Source of the DNA: Dorea sp.
GTDB lineage: Bacteria > Bacillota > Clostridia > Lachnospirales > Lachnospiraceae
Length of the DNA: 63,527 nucleotides
Assembly: GCA_022769185.1 (NCBI GenBank)
Contig: JALEKG010000071.1
Span: forward strand, 1-63,527
Reading direction: 5' to 3'
Shown piece by piece: positions 16,161-24,867 of the stretch; position 1 is the first letter of the stretch, and each line of letters opens with the position of its first letter. A model generated the notes under the pieces. That model did not search any database, had not been told where the DNA came from, and saw only the letters and a program-made list of their open reading frames with translations. Position numbers and translations under genes: made by a program.

Positions 16161-16732
16161 GAATAACTTCCTCCTATAACCGGTTTTACTTCAATATTTC
16201 CAATACGCAGTTTCTTCGGCTGCATATGGAGTGCTGCAATAATGGCATCGTTTCTTCCGGACGCGCCGGCAATCACAGTACCATATATGGTACCAGTGAC
16301 TACGACATTACCTTTGGATGCAACGGTTGCTCCGGCATCTACATCACCAATTACAACAATACTTGTCTCAGATTCCAGTATCTGTCTCCCTCTTAGTGTA
16401 CCTTTATAGAACTGACCGTCCCTCTCATGGATCATTTTCAGGCTTTCATCCAACATTCGCTTGTGAATCTGTTCATTATCCGTATTTCTTTCAATAATAC
16501 ATCGAATTTGTATGTCAGCAGCGTCCTGGATGACATCTGTCATCCGGCGCTCTTCCTCTTCTGTGAAAGCACGGCCTTCATATTCTATCGCCATATCAGC
16601 ATGATGAAAAAAATGTGCTGATGATTCGAACTTTTTTTGGGTCTCTTCTAAAAGCTCGTCAAAAGGCATGTCCGAATCAAAGTATATGGTAATGCCGTAT
16701 TTGTTACTCTTAATGAGAACAGGATCTTTCAC
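16142..16732 (-). CDS. minC: septum site-determining protein MinC
   Basis: This 196-residue protein has an N-terminal FtsZ-inhibiting domain (about 1-90) and a C-terminal beta-helix (about 110-190) with repeated Gly/Val turns (VVIGDVDAGATVASKGNVVVTG), which dimerises and binds MinD. It is slightly shorter than the typical 220-230 residues. It lies 20 bp after the PBP2 gene in the same operon. Confidence 0.92.
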   Translation of the reverse strand: MKDPVLIKSNKYGITIYFDSDMPFDELLEETQKKFESSAHFFHHADMAIEYEGRAFTEEEERRMTDVIQDAADIQIRCIIERNTDNEQIHKRMLDESLKMIHERDGQFYKGTLRGRQILESETSIVVIGDVDAGATVASKGNVVVTGTIYGTVIAGASGRNDAIIAALHMQPKKLRIGNIEVKPVIGGSYSWAKLS

Positions 16733-16752
16733 ATATGCTCATCCTTTCTATT

Positions 16753-19728
16753 TTAATCTCCTCCGGAAGCTCCGGTCGTAATACTTGATGCCTGCCCGGT
16801 AATGATCTCATCTTCCGGGGTTATCTGATAATAGTATTCCATAAGATCATTTCCGATCTCAGCAGCATAAGTGGAACTGTATCCATTCGCGATACGGATT
16901 GCAAATGCTACCTCCGGACTTTCACTCGGCGCAAAGCCAACGAACAGACCGTGGTCGGGATGAGTCTGACTCTGTTGTGCAGTACCTGTCTTTCCAGACA
17001 GTGCTAAACCACTCGCATTTAATTTTGAAAATATATCACTGTGCGCAGTAGTTACCACCGCACGCATTCCATTATGAACAGCTGTCCAGGTAGAATCAGA
17101 AACACCGGTTACGGTATTCTTTACTTCAGGGGTATAATCCTTGATCGTTTTGCCGTCTACATCCGTAACCTTATCAATCAGGCTCAGGTCGTAGACCGTT
17201 CCTTTATTCGCAACTGCTGTGATATATCTTGCAAGCTGGCTTGTCGTATAGTTGTTCGTACCCTGTCCAATGGCAGAAGGTATCGAAGCTTCATCTGAGA
17301 TCTGTGGCTCAGATTCGGGGATCTCAAGACCGGAAGTATCTCCAAGTCCGAACATTTCAGCATATTTTCTTAATTTCTCAATTCCTGCGTCGCTGGAATA
17401 ATAAGACTGCGTTGCGTCCCCGGTATCATTGTCAGAACTGATCTGAGACGTTCCGGTACTGGTCAGTCCCAGGCGGTATCCCACTTCGTAGAAGAAACTG
17501 TTACAGGAATTCTGGATAGCCCCTTCTACATTCAGACTGCCATGTGCAGATGGATAGATCCAGCACTTTGGATGTGGCGTAACTTTCTTGTATTCCCCGT
17601 AACATGGCAGATATGTTCCAATGTCAATGACACCTTCTGTAAGTCCGGCAATGGCTGCCAGAGGCTTATAAGTGGAACCTGGTGCAGTCTTTTCCTGTGT
17701 TGCATTATTATAGAATGGTCTGGACTGATCGGTGACCAGTTTATTATAGTAATCAGAATCCATCGTATTGGCCAGACGATTATTGTCATAACCAGGATAA
17801 GATACACATGCCAGTACTTCGCCTGAATTCGGATCCGTAACTACGACAGAACCGGTACACGGCTCAAGCCCCAGCTGCCCCGCAGTGATATCCAGCGTTT
17901 CAATCTTTCCGCGGATAAAATCATAGGCACCGATGCTTCCGCTGCTCAGTCCGTTATACTGTTTCTCGTCATATTCCAGAATATTCTGCTCATAGAGCAT
18001 CATACAGATCTGACGTCCGGTAATCGTACCATCTTTGATCATATAACGATATACCAGTTTATCAAAACTGTTATCCGAATCAATATAGTCCAGGATATAT
18101 GCAATCATTCCCTGATAAATCTCACTGGAATCGGAATATTCACCCTTAGATGCAACATAATCTTTTAATAGAGAAGTATCGACCCAGTTTTGAGAGATTG
18201 CGTAATTCAGATACGTATATACATTAATGGATTCCTCTGTTTTCCATGCCTGATAAGTAGAATCTTTTGAGTCAATTTTATCAGGGATAAGGACACCCGT
18301 CCCATTCGTCAGTACATCTGATACCAGATAAGTTAAGTACGCCTGGATCTCTTTGGGCTGATCTTTATAAGCTGCCGCATCCGGATCAGAAAACACCTCT
18401 GAAACTTTTTGTTTTACCTCTTCTTTTCTGGAAGCAAATGCCGCTGCCACCTCTTGTTCAGCAGTACCGGCATCATCGGCAGTAAAGTGGCTCATATCCA
18501 GAATATCATTATTGATAAATGCATTATACACATCACCGATCGGAATAATGACATCACTGCCGTCTGTTACCTGATTCCGGTCATAATTTAATGTATTCTG
18601 GATCTTTGCAAGCAGAATTCCTGCGAGCTCCTGCTCAATGATATTATATGCCGCTTTCTGTAAATCTGCATCGATGGTAAGATAAACGTCATTTCCGGCT
18701 TTGGGATCCTTCCCTTTTACGGTTTCAATCACTCTTCCAACACTATTGACATAAAGCTTGACTTCACCTTTTTCTCCTTGCAGGACGGAATCCAGTGTCT
18801 TTTCCAGACCAGATTTTCCTACCGTATCCGTTTTATCATATTTTTCCTGATCTTCCTCACTTAATGCATCGTATTCTTCCTGAGAGATCTGTCCGGTATA
18901 ACCGATCATATTCGCAAAACATTCGCTGTCTGTATACCTGCGGAGAGATTCTTCTTCAATGTTGACCCCCTGAAGCTCATCCAGATGTTCCATGATCACA
19001 GCAACTGTTTCGTCGCTGACATCCTCTGCAATGGTAGTCGTAATGTACTTCTGATAATTATTCAGAGATAAATTATAACGGATATTGACCAGTTTTAAGA
19101 CTTCTTCCTTCTCCATTTCAGACTGATCAATTCCATACCCATTCAGATCATCGGTACACAGATAATCCATCAGCCCTTCTGCTGTGATATTTTTCTGTTT
19201 CTTGGAAAGCTGGTCAATCGTCTTTTTTCCATATACATCGGCAATAAATCTCAGTTTCTGTGTCTCATTTTCAGCAACGAATTTGTAATTATTATTACTG
19301 TCAAGAATAATACCAAAGTCATTAATTACGGTATCGCCGTTTACTTCCACCATATTGATAACACTCGTTATCACCTGATTGATAATTTTATTTTTCTGCT
19401 TAATACTGTCATACTCTCCATTATCTTCGATCGTAACGGAATAAGCCAGTTCATTATAAGCCAGAAGCTTTCCGTTCCGGTCATAAATATTTCCACGGGT
19501 TCCCTGCACCTCCTTGGTTTTCTGGATCTGCAGTTTATAGTCATCAAAGTATTCCTGCCCTTTCACGATCTGCAGATAAAAAACTCTCTGGACCAGAATT
19601 GCAGACAGTACGCAAAATACAATGATCATAACAAATATTCGGGATTGTACGACTTCAGCGATGCCGGATTTGATCCGGTCCCATAAACTATACAAATTTA
19701 CTAGCACTCCTTTGTTCTTCTGCTTCAA
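16753..19728 (-). CDS. penicillin-binding protein 2, class B transpeptidase with large insertion
   Basis: This is a 991-residue class B PBP. It has an N-terminal membrane anchor (about 31-53), a PBP dimer/pedestal domain (about 75-340) and a C-terminal transpeptidase with Ser685-x-x-Lys688 (GSTYK), SCN at 741-743 and KTGT at 913-916. About 240 residues (roughly 378-618) of acidic, helical-looking sequence separate the pedestal from the transpeptidase and have no counterpart in the 600-700-residue enzymes of model species. It should cross-link wall peptidoglycan with RodA. The start is uncertain: TTG 19728 overlaps mreD; TTG 19695 is better placed after AAAGGAG. Confidence 0.92.
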   Translation of the reverse strand: MKQKNKGVLVNLYSLWDRIKSGIAEVVQSRIFVMIIVFCVLSAILVQRVFYLQIVKGQEYFDDYKLQIQKTKEVQGTRGNIYDRNGKLLAYNELAYSVTIEDNGEYDSIKQKNKIINQVITSVINMVEVNGDTVINDFGIILDSNNNYKFVAENETQKLRFIADVYGKKTIDQLSKKQKNITAEGLMDYLCTDDLNGYGIDQSEMEKEEVLKLVNIRYNLSLNNYQKYITTTIAEDVSDETVAVIMEHLDELQGVNIEEESLRRYTDSECFANMIGYTGQISQEEYDALSEEDQEKYDKTDTVGKSGLEKTLDSVLQGEKGEVKLYVNSVGRVIETVKGKDPKAGNDVYLTIDADLQKAAYNIIEQELAGILLAKIQNTLNYDRNQVTDGSDVIIPIGDVYNAFINNDILDMSHFTADDAGTAEQEVAAAFASRKEEVKQKVSEVFSDPDAAAYKDQPKEIQAYLTYLVSDVLTNGTGVLIPDKIDSKDSTYQAWKTEESINVYTYLNYAISQNWVDTSLLKDYVASKGEYSDSSEIYQGMIAYILDYIDSDNSFDKLVYRYMIKDGTITGRQICMMLYEQNILEYDEKQYNGLSSGSIGAYDFIRGKIETLDITAGQLGLEPCTGSVVVTDPNSGEVLACVSYPGYDNNRLANTMDSDYYNKLVTDQSRPFYNNATQEKTAPGSTYKPLAAIAGLTEGVIDIGTYLPCYGEYKKVTPHPKCWIYPSAHGSLNVEGAIQNSCNSFFYEVGYRLGLTSTGTSQISSDNDTGDATQSYYSSDAGIEKLRKYAEMFGLGDTSGLEIPESEPQISDEASIPSAIGQGTNNYTTSQLARYITAVANKGTVYDLSLIDKVTDVDGKTIKDYTPEVKNTVTGVSDSTWTAVHNGMRAVVTTAHSDIFSKLNASGLALSGKTGTAQQSQTHPDHGLFVGFAPSESPEVAFAIRIANGYSSTYAAEIGNDLMEYYYQITPEDEIITGQASSITTGASGGD

Positions 19729-20206
19729 GTTTCTTGTTAATCTGTAATATAATCTGATACAAAACCAGAGTCACCAGAATGGTATAGACCAGTTCAGGTA
19801 AAATCAGACGTATCAGATAAGTCCCAAAAGCGAAATCTCCTTGCAGCAAATGCAGAAAGAAATAGCATGCAAGCCCATAGATCAGTTCACTGGCTGCGAT
19901 CAGCGCAATCGGAAGCTTGATATCGTCATCATAAAACAATCTTCGGAAAGATCCATTGATATATCCGATTACTGCAAAAAGAAGTATATGGAATCCCAGT
20001 ATGTTTCCCCAGAATACATCTACCAGAAGTCCTGAGAATACACCAACAGCCATTCCTTCCTTCTTTCCTCTCATAAACCCGACCGATGAAGTGACAATGA
20101 TCAGAAGATTCGGTTTTATAGAAGCAAATGACAGCCTGTGAAAGACCGTGCATTCTAATAGAAAGCAAACGACAATGATAATAAAAGTAATAAACTTTCT
20201 TTTCAT
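19688..20206 (-). CDS. mreD: rod shape-determining protein MreD
   Basis: This 172-residue integral membrane protein has five or six hydrophobic segments, begins KRKFITFIIIVVCFLLECT and contains FLHLLQGDF. It is the membrane subunit of the elongasome that links MreBC to peptidoglycan synthesis. GGGAG lies 8 bases before the ATG. It overlaps the PBP2 gene and follows mreC by 3 bp. Confidence 0.93.
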   Translation of the reverse strand: MKRKFITFIIIVVCFLLECTVFHRLSFASIKPNLLIIVTSSVGFMRGKKEGMAVGVFSGLLVDVFWGNILGFHILLFAVIGYINGSFRRLFYDDDIKLPIALIAASELIYGLACYFFLHLLQGDFAFGTYLIRLILPELVYTILVTLVLYQIILQINKKLEAEEQRSASKFV

Positions 20207-20209
20207 AAT

Positions 20210-21091
20210 CTAATCTCCCTTTTTGCTGTCATTTGTATCATCTTTTAATAGTTCCTGTTTCGTCGTTGTGATAACAAGGACTTCCTGCAGTTTGGTGAAA
20301 TCCACAGCAGGAGTAATATACCCTGACCGCGTGAGGTTGTTGGAATCTACTTCGATTTCACTGATATATCCGATAAACAACCCCTGCAGAAATCTGCTGC
20401 TGACATGAGAAGTCACAACCTGTTCTCCAACTTCAATCTCATTATCGTTGTTGGCCAGTTTTTCAAAGCGTATTCTTCCATCAGACATCTGTTTCAGATC
20501 TCCACGTACAATACAGGTATCAGAAGTGGAAAGGATCATAGCACTGATATTACTGGAATCATCAATGATAGAACGAACTCTCGCATAGTTTGGCCCGACT
20601 TCTGTAACAATGCCGACCAGACCGCTTCCTGCAAGGACATTGCAGTCTACTTTGATTCCATCATTACTTCCTTTATCAATCGTAAAATCATTAAACCAGT
20701 TGCTTCCGTTATTCGCAATTACATGTGCTCCGATCTTCTCGTAATCAGAATAATTCTGATCCAGCTTATACAGATCTCTCAGCCGTTCCAGTTCATACTG
20801 CTCCTGCCGAAGCCGGGTGTTATCGATCGTTAGTTCGTCGACTTTCGTCTGAAGTTCTTTATTTTCTTTCTTCATCTCTTCCAGTGTTTTGAAATTCTCG
20901 GACAGATCACTCATAAAACGCCCCACATAACTGATTCCTTTTTGCATCGGAATGACAGTATAATTCGCGATCATCCGCAACGGTCCGGTACCATCTGTAA
21001 CCTGTTCTACTCCAAGAAGGATCACGCTGCATACGATAATAATTATCAGCCAGTATTTACTTGGGAAAGAAGATTTATTTTTTGTCTTCAT
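20210..21091 (-). CDS. mreC: rod shape-determining protein MreC
   Basis: This 293-residue protein has one N-terminal transmembrane helix (about 10-28), a coiled coil (about 60-105, ending around LRQEQYELERLRDLY) and a beta-rich extracellular domain with the typical VIANNGSNWFNDFTIDKGSNDGI region. It activates PBP2-RodA. The ATG at 21091 shares one base with the mreB stop (TAATG) and has AGGTGG 8 bases upstream, so it is preferred to the GTG at 21103. Confidence 0.94.
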   Translation of the reverse strand: MKTKNKSSFPSKYWLIIIIVCSVILLGVEQVTDGTGPLRMIANYTVIPMQKGISYVGRFMSDLSENFKTLEEMKKENKELQTKVDELTIDNTRLRQEQYELERLRDLYKLDQNYSDYEKIGAHVIANNGSNWFNDFTIDKGSNDGIKVDCNVLAGSGLVGIVTEVGPNYARVRSIIDDSSNISAMILSTSDTCIVRGDLKQMSDGRIRFEKLANNDNEIEVGEQVVTSHVSSRFLQGLFIGYISEIEVDSNNLTRSGYITPAVDFTKLQEVLVITTTKQELLKDDTNDSKKGD

Positions 21092-22119
21092 TATCTCATC
21101 CACCTATAATTTTCATCAATCATTGAATATGCGAGTTTTCGTAATTCTTTTGACATAATAATCTTTTTCAGGCCATTGACAGAACAGATATCTGGTTCCA
21201 GGGCCGTCCGGGTCTTAATTCCTACCATCTGCTCAATATAAAGTTCCAGTCCCGGCATGTTAGCAACTCCACCGGTCAGAAAAATACCATTTTCATGAAT
21301 TGCTTTTCGGACTTCCGGTGGTGTTCTGTCTAATAAGGATAAAATGGCACGTACACATTCCATAAGCGGATCTTTCATGGCTGCTCTCACAAGGTTGATA
21401 GAGATTGGCTTACGGGTCGGCACACCGGTGATCAGATCTCGTCCTGCTACCACAAGTACAGATTCGGCATCATCTGTAAAAACCCCAAAATTTTTGCGGA
21501 GAGCTTCCGCGGTCAGCCTTCCGATCAGGAAGTCATGGCTATGTCGTATCAGCGTAATAATACCATTATCGAACGTTGCTCCGCCGACCTTAATCAGCTG
21601 GTTAAAAACCATTCCTCCTCCGGCAATCACAGATATCTCCGTGGTCTCTCCGCCGAAATTGGCGATCATGGTTCCCCTTGTATTCTTAATATCCAGGTTC
21701 AGGCCAACCGCATCCGCGATTGATCTTTCTACGATATTTACTTCTTTCGCTCTTGCAGTCGAATGAATCACCAGATCAAAGAAGGCTTTCTTCTCAACTT
21801 CAGTGACATCTGTAGGAACTGCGATCACGTATTCTGATCCTCTGGAAAATTGTCTTCCCCTCTTTAAAAGATTCTGAAGAAGGAACTGCATGTCATTAAA
21901 TCTTGAGATTACCCCCTCTTTCATGGGAAATGCAATCTCTATCGTCGATGGTGCTTTTCCATACATCTCATATGCATCGTCGCCAACTGCGAAAATATCT
22001 CTATCACGATTATTCTTAAACGCGATTACATCTTTTTCTTTCCAGATCGTATCTTTTTTCTTATCATAGACCTTGATATCATAAGATCCAAGATCAAGTC
22101 CGTATACATTTCTTGCCAT
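21091..22119 (-). CDS. mreB: rod shape-determining protein MreB (actin homologue)
   Basis: This 342-residue actin-fold ATPase shows phosphate 1 GLDLGSYDIKVY (8-19), phosphate 2 MIANFGGETTEISVI and the adenosine motif FLTGGVANMPGL. It forms membrane-bound filaments that steer cell-wall elongation. The sequence is rather divergent from canonical MreB (for example Asp-Tyr after GS and no obvious N-terminal amphipathic helix), but the gene order radC-mreB-mreC-mreD fixes the identity. It is coupled to mreC. Confidence 0.93.
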   Translation of the reverse strand: MARNVYGLDLGSYDIKVYDKKKDTIWKEKDVIAFKNNRDRDIFAVGDDAYEMYGKAPSTIEIAFPMKEGVISRFNDMQFLLQNLLKRGRQFSRGSEYVIAVPTDVTEVEKKAFFDLVIHSTARAKEVNIVERSIADAVGLNLDIKNTRGTMIANFGGETTEISVIAGGGMVFNQLIKVGGATFDNGIITLIRHSHDFLIGRLTAEALRKNFGVFTDDAESVLVVAGRDLITGVPTRKPISINLVRAAMKDPLMECVRAILSLLDRTPPEVRKAIHENGIFLTGGVANMPGLELYIEQMVGIKTRTALEPDICSVNGLKKIIMSKELRKLAYSMIDENYRWMR

Positions 22120-22134
22120 CTGACAGGGTCCTTT

Positions 22135-22851
22135 CTACAATATGCCCGCCTCCCGAAAGCTGATATAACAATTATTGCCAATGATGATATGATCTAACAG
22201 CTCAATTCCGATCAATGCACCTGCATCCAGAATCCGCTTGGTTGTCAGCATGTCTTCCCGGCTGGGAGTCGGATCACCGCTGGGGTGATTATGCATAATT
22301 ACAATAGACACAGCATTTTTTTGCAATGCTTCTATGAACAGCTCTCTCGGTGTGATCAGGGAAGAATTCACTGTCCCTTTTGAAATATTTGTTTCACCGA
22401 TCAGCTTTGATTTCGAGTTTAACATCAACAGTTTCATGATTTCCTGTTTTTCATGCCGCAAATCTTCCATATAATAATTAGCTATTGTGTCCGGACGTGT
22501 GAAGCTTAAAGTATCTTCGTAAGAAGCTTTGGAAAGGCGTTTTGCCAGTTCTGAGATACAGGATATCTGGACCGCTTTCACCTTACCGATGCCCTTAATC
22601 TTCATTAGTCTTTCAATGTTAAATTGATGGATTCCCAGAATTCCGGTTTCTCCGGCATGATAGAGAATCCGCCTTGCCAGAGAAAGTGCATTTTCCCCTC
22701 TGGTGCCGGTACGTAATAGAACGGCCAGCAATTCAACATCACTTAAACTGCCGGCTCCCTTTCGGATGCATTTTTCATATGGGCGTTCATCCGCCGGCAG
22801 TTCTTTCATGGTATTTGACTGATTCATCTTATCTTTAGATTCGCTTGACAC
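22135..22851 (-). CDS. radC: RadC family JAB1/MPN-domain protein
   Basis: This 238-residue protein has an N-terminal helix-hairpin-helix region (IKGIGKVKAVQI) and a C-terminal JAB/MPN metalloprotein domain with HNHPSGDPTPS holding the metal-binding His-x-His, and the later Asp. The family was named for DNA repair, but its molecular role is unresolved. It lies directly upstream of mreB, as in B. subtilis. Its start is uncertain: GTG 22851 or ATG 22827. Confidence 0.93.
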   Translation of the reverse strand: MSSESKDKMNQSNTMKELPADERPYEKCIRKGAGSLSDVELLAVLLRTGTRGENALSLARRILYHAGETGILGIHQFNIERLMKIKGIGKVKAVQISCISELAKRLSKASYEDTLSFTRPDTIANYYMEDLRHEKQEIMKLLMLNSKSKLIGETNISKGTVNSSLITPRELFIEALQKNAVSIVIMHNHPSGDPTPSREDMLTTKRILDAGALIGIELLDHIIIGNNCYISFREAGIL

Positions 22852-22863
22852 TCATAACAGAAC

Positions 22864-23124
22864 TTATAAGAAACGATATATTATTACGGAAAGAATCACG
22901 CCAATAATACTAGCCATGGTTATCTTGATCGAGAGTCCGAAGGTAACAACCAGAACTCCAAGGTTTAGAACGATTGGTTCGTCCAGCCCAAAAGACTGTC
23001 CGTAGCTTAACCAGGAAAGTGCAGGCACCCCTTCAGCCAGCATTCCTATGAAGCCACCAAGTACAATTCCACCTAAGATAAGCAGAAATAAGGCCCAGGC
23101 GTTTTTGCTTCCTTTTCCTTTCAT
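22864..23124 (-). CDS. DUF4321 family small membrane protein
   Basis: This 86-residue protein has two hydrophobic segments (about 9-28 and 60-83) with Gly-rich GGIVLGGFIGMLAEGVPAL between them. It matches the clostridial DUF4321 family of unknown function. GAGGAGG lies just before the ATG. It is the first gene of the radC-mreBCD unit, so a link to elongation or envelope is possible but not shown. Confidence 0.82.
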   Translation of the reverse strand: MKGKGSKNAWALFLLILGGIVLGGFIGMLAEGVPALSWLSYGQSFGLDEPIVLNLGVLVVTFGLSIKITMASIIGVILSVIIYRFL

Positions 23125-23218
23125 ATGTACTCCTCCTCGTTTTTTATCTATCTAAAAAACTCAATACATTTTATCACATTTAAAAAAAAGTGTATAGACT
23201 TATCCCATTAAATTTTTC

Positions 23219-24856
23219 TTAAGCATCCGACCGCTTGTCGAATGGATGATATTTTTTGGCGATCATTTCTGCCACTTTTAGTCCATCCATGGCGGCTGAT
23301 GTAATACCGCCTGCATAGCCTGCACCCTCGCCACAGGGATAGAGACCGCCGACGCAGCTCTGTAATGATTCATTTCTCAGAATCCGTACTGGAGAGGAAG
23401 TCCGGCTTTCGACTCCGGATAAGACAGCATCGTCTCTGGAGTATCCCGGAATCTTGCGGTTAAAGCTTCGGATTCCTTCTTCCAGTGATTCTGCAATTTC
23501 ATCTGGAAAAATCTGTCTTACATTGCTCCAGTTATAACCGCCTTTTAGGTTCGGACAGATACTTCCCGGTCCGTGGGAGCTCTGGTTCCGGCAGAAATCT
23601 CCAAAAAGCTGTACCGGAATCTTCCCCTGTCCTGCCTTATATGCTGCTTCTTCCAGTCTACGCTGAAATTCCATTCCCGAAAGTGCATGTTCCTTTCCAT
23701 AATCCTCAGGCGTGACTGTAACAATAACTGCACTGTTGGCATTCTCCCCGTCTCTTCTGCTATAACTCATTCCGTTTACTGCAAGACGCCCTTCTTCTGA
23801 AGACGCATTGACTACATATCCTCCAGGGCACATACAGAAGGTATAGACACCTCTTCCATTTTCCAGATTTGCAGTCAATTTATACGGAGCTGCCGGAAGG
23901 GAATCAGGATATCCGGTTCCATATTGATCTTCATTGATCATGGATTGTGGGTGTTCGATCCTTACCCCTACAGCAAATGCTTTTGCTTCCATTTTTATAT
24001 TCCGGTGTTCCAGCATCACAAAAGTATCTCTCGCACTGTGACCAATCGCAAGAACTGCCGTATCCGTATTCAGCAGATAGGTTTCATTCGTTTCATGATC
24101 CAGTACCTTCAGAGCACAAAGAGTTTTCTCCTGATCGACGATAGAAGTCTGAATATCAATGACCTGTGAATGAAACCGCACTTCTCCGCCATGTGAACAG
24201 ATAAAGTCACGCATATTTTTTACCACAGATGCCAGGATATCCGTTCCAATATGCGGTTTACTTTGATACAGGATTTCTTCTGGTGCTCCATGTTCTACAA
24301 AAATTTCCAGTACTTTGGTGTTGCGTCCCAATTTATCATTTACCAGCGTATTCAATTTCCCATCTGAAAATGTTCCTGCACCGCCCTCTCCGAACTGCAC
24401 ATTCGAATTCGGATCTAATGTTCCACCATTCCAGAATCGTTCCACGTCCTCCATCCGTTTCGTGACATCAGCTCCACGCTCCAGAAGAATTGGACGGTAT
24501 CCGGAAAGTGCCAGCATATATCCGCAGAACAGACCGGCCGGCCCTGTGCCGATCACTACAGGCCGGTGTTTCAGAAACTGATTTCCCGTCACCGGAAATT
24601 CATAGGAAGACTCCCTGATTCCAAAAGAAATCTGACCGCCTCGCACTTTCTTTTTTACCGCAGACTCATTCCTTACATTCACATTTACGGAATATACATA
24701 GAATAACTCCGGCTTCTTACGCGCATCCAGCGACTGCTTCTTAATGCGATAAGAAAGAAGGGCATCTTCTTTGATCCGGAGTATTTTTAATATTTTTCTT
24801 TTCAGATCATTTTCTGAATGATCTACAGGCAATTTTAGCTGATTGATTTGAATCAT
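23219..24856 (-). CDS. FAD-dependent oxidoreductase, COG2509 type
   Basis: This 545-residue flavoprotein has an N-terminal ferredoxin-fold-like region (about 1-85), then the FAD-binding GTGPAGLFCGYMLALSG, and repeated family motifs NVQFGEGGAGTFSDGKLNT and PCGEGAGYAGGI near the C-terminus. It belongs to the uncharacterised FAD-dependent dehydrogenase group COG2509. The ATG at 24856 is chosen because AAGGAG lies 8 bases upstream and the position is 11 bp after the preceding gene; the longer reading would overlap it. Electron donor and substrate are unknown. Confidence 0.88.
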   Translation of the reverse strand: MIQINQLKLPVDHSENDLKRKILKILRIKEDALLSYRIKKQSLDARKKPELFYVYSVNVNVRNESAVKKKVRGGQISFGIRESSYEFPVTGNQFLKHRPVVIGTGPAGLFCGYMLALSGYRPILLERGADVTKRMEDVERFWNGGTLDPNSNVQFGEGGAGTFSDGKLNTLVNDKLGRNTKVLEIFVEHGAPEEILYQSKPHIGTDILASVVKNMRDFICSHGGEVRFHSQVIDIQTSIVDQEKTLCALKVLDHETNETYLLNTDTAVLAIGHSARDTFVMLEHRNIKMEAKAFAVGVRIEHPQSMINEDQYGTGYPDSLPAAPYKLTANLENGRGVYTFCMCPGGYVVNASSEEGRLAVNGMSYSRRDGENANSAVIVTVTPEDYGKEHALSGMEFQRRLEEAAYKAGQGKIPVQLFGDFCRNQSSHGPGSICPNLKGGYNWSNVRQIFPDEIAESLEEGIRSFNRKIPGYSRDDAVLSGVESRTSSPVRILRNESLQSCVGGLYPCGEGAGYAGGITSAAMDGLKVAEMIAKKYHPFDKRSDA

Positions 24857-24867
24857 GACTTTTCTCC

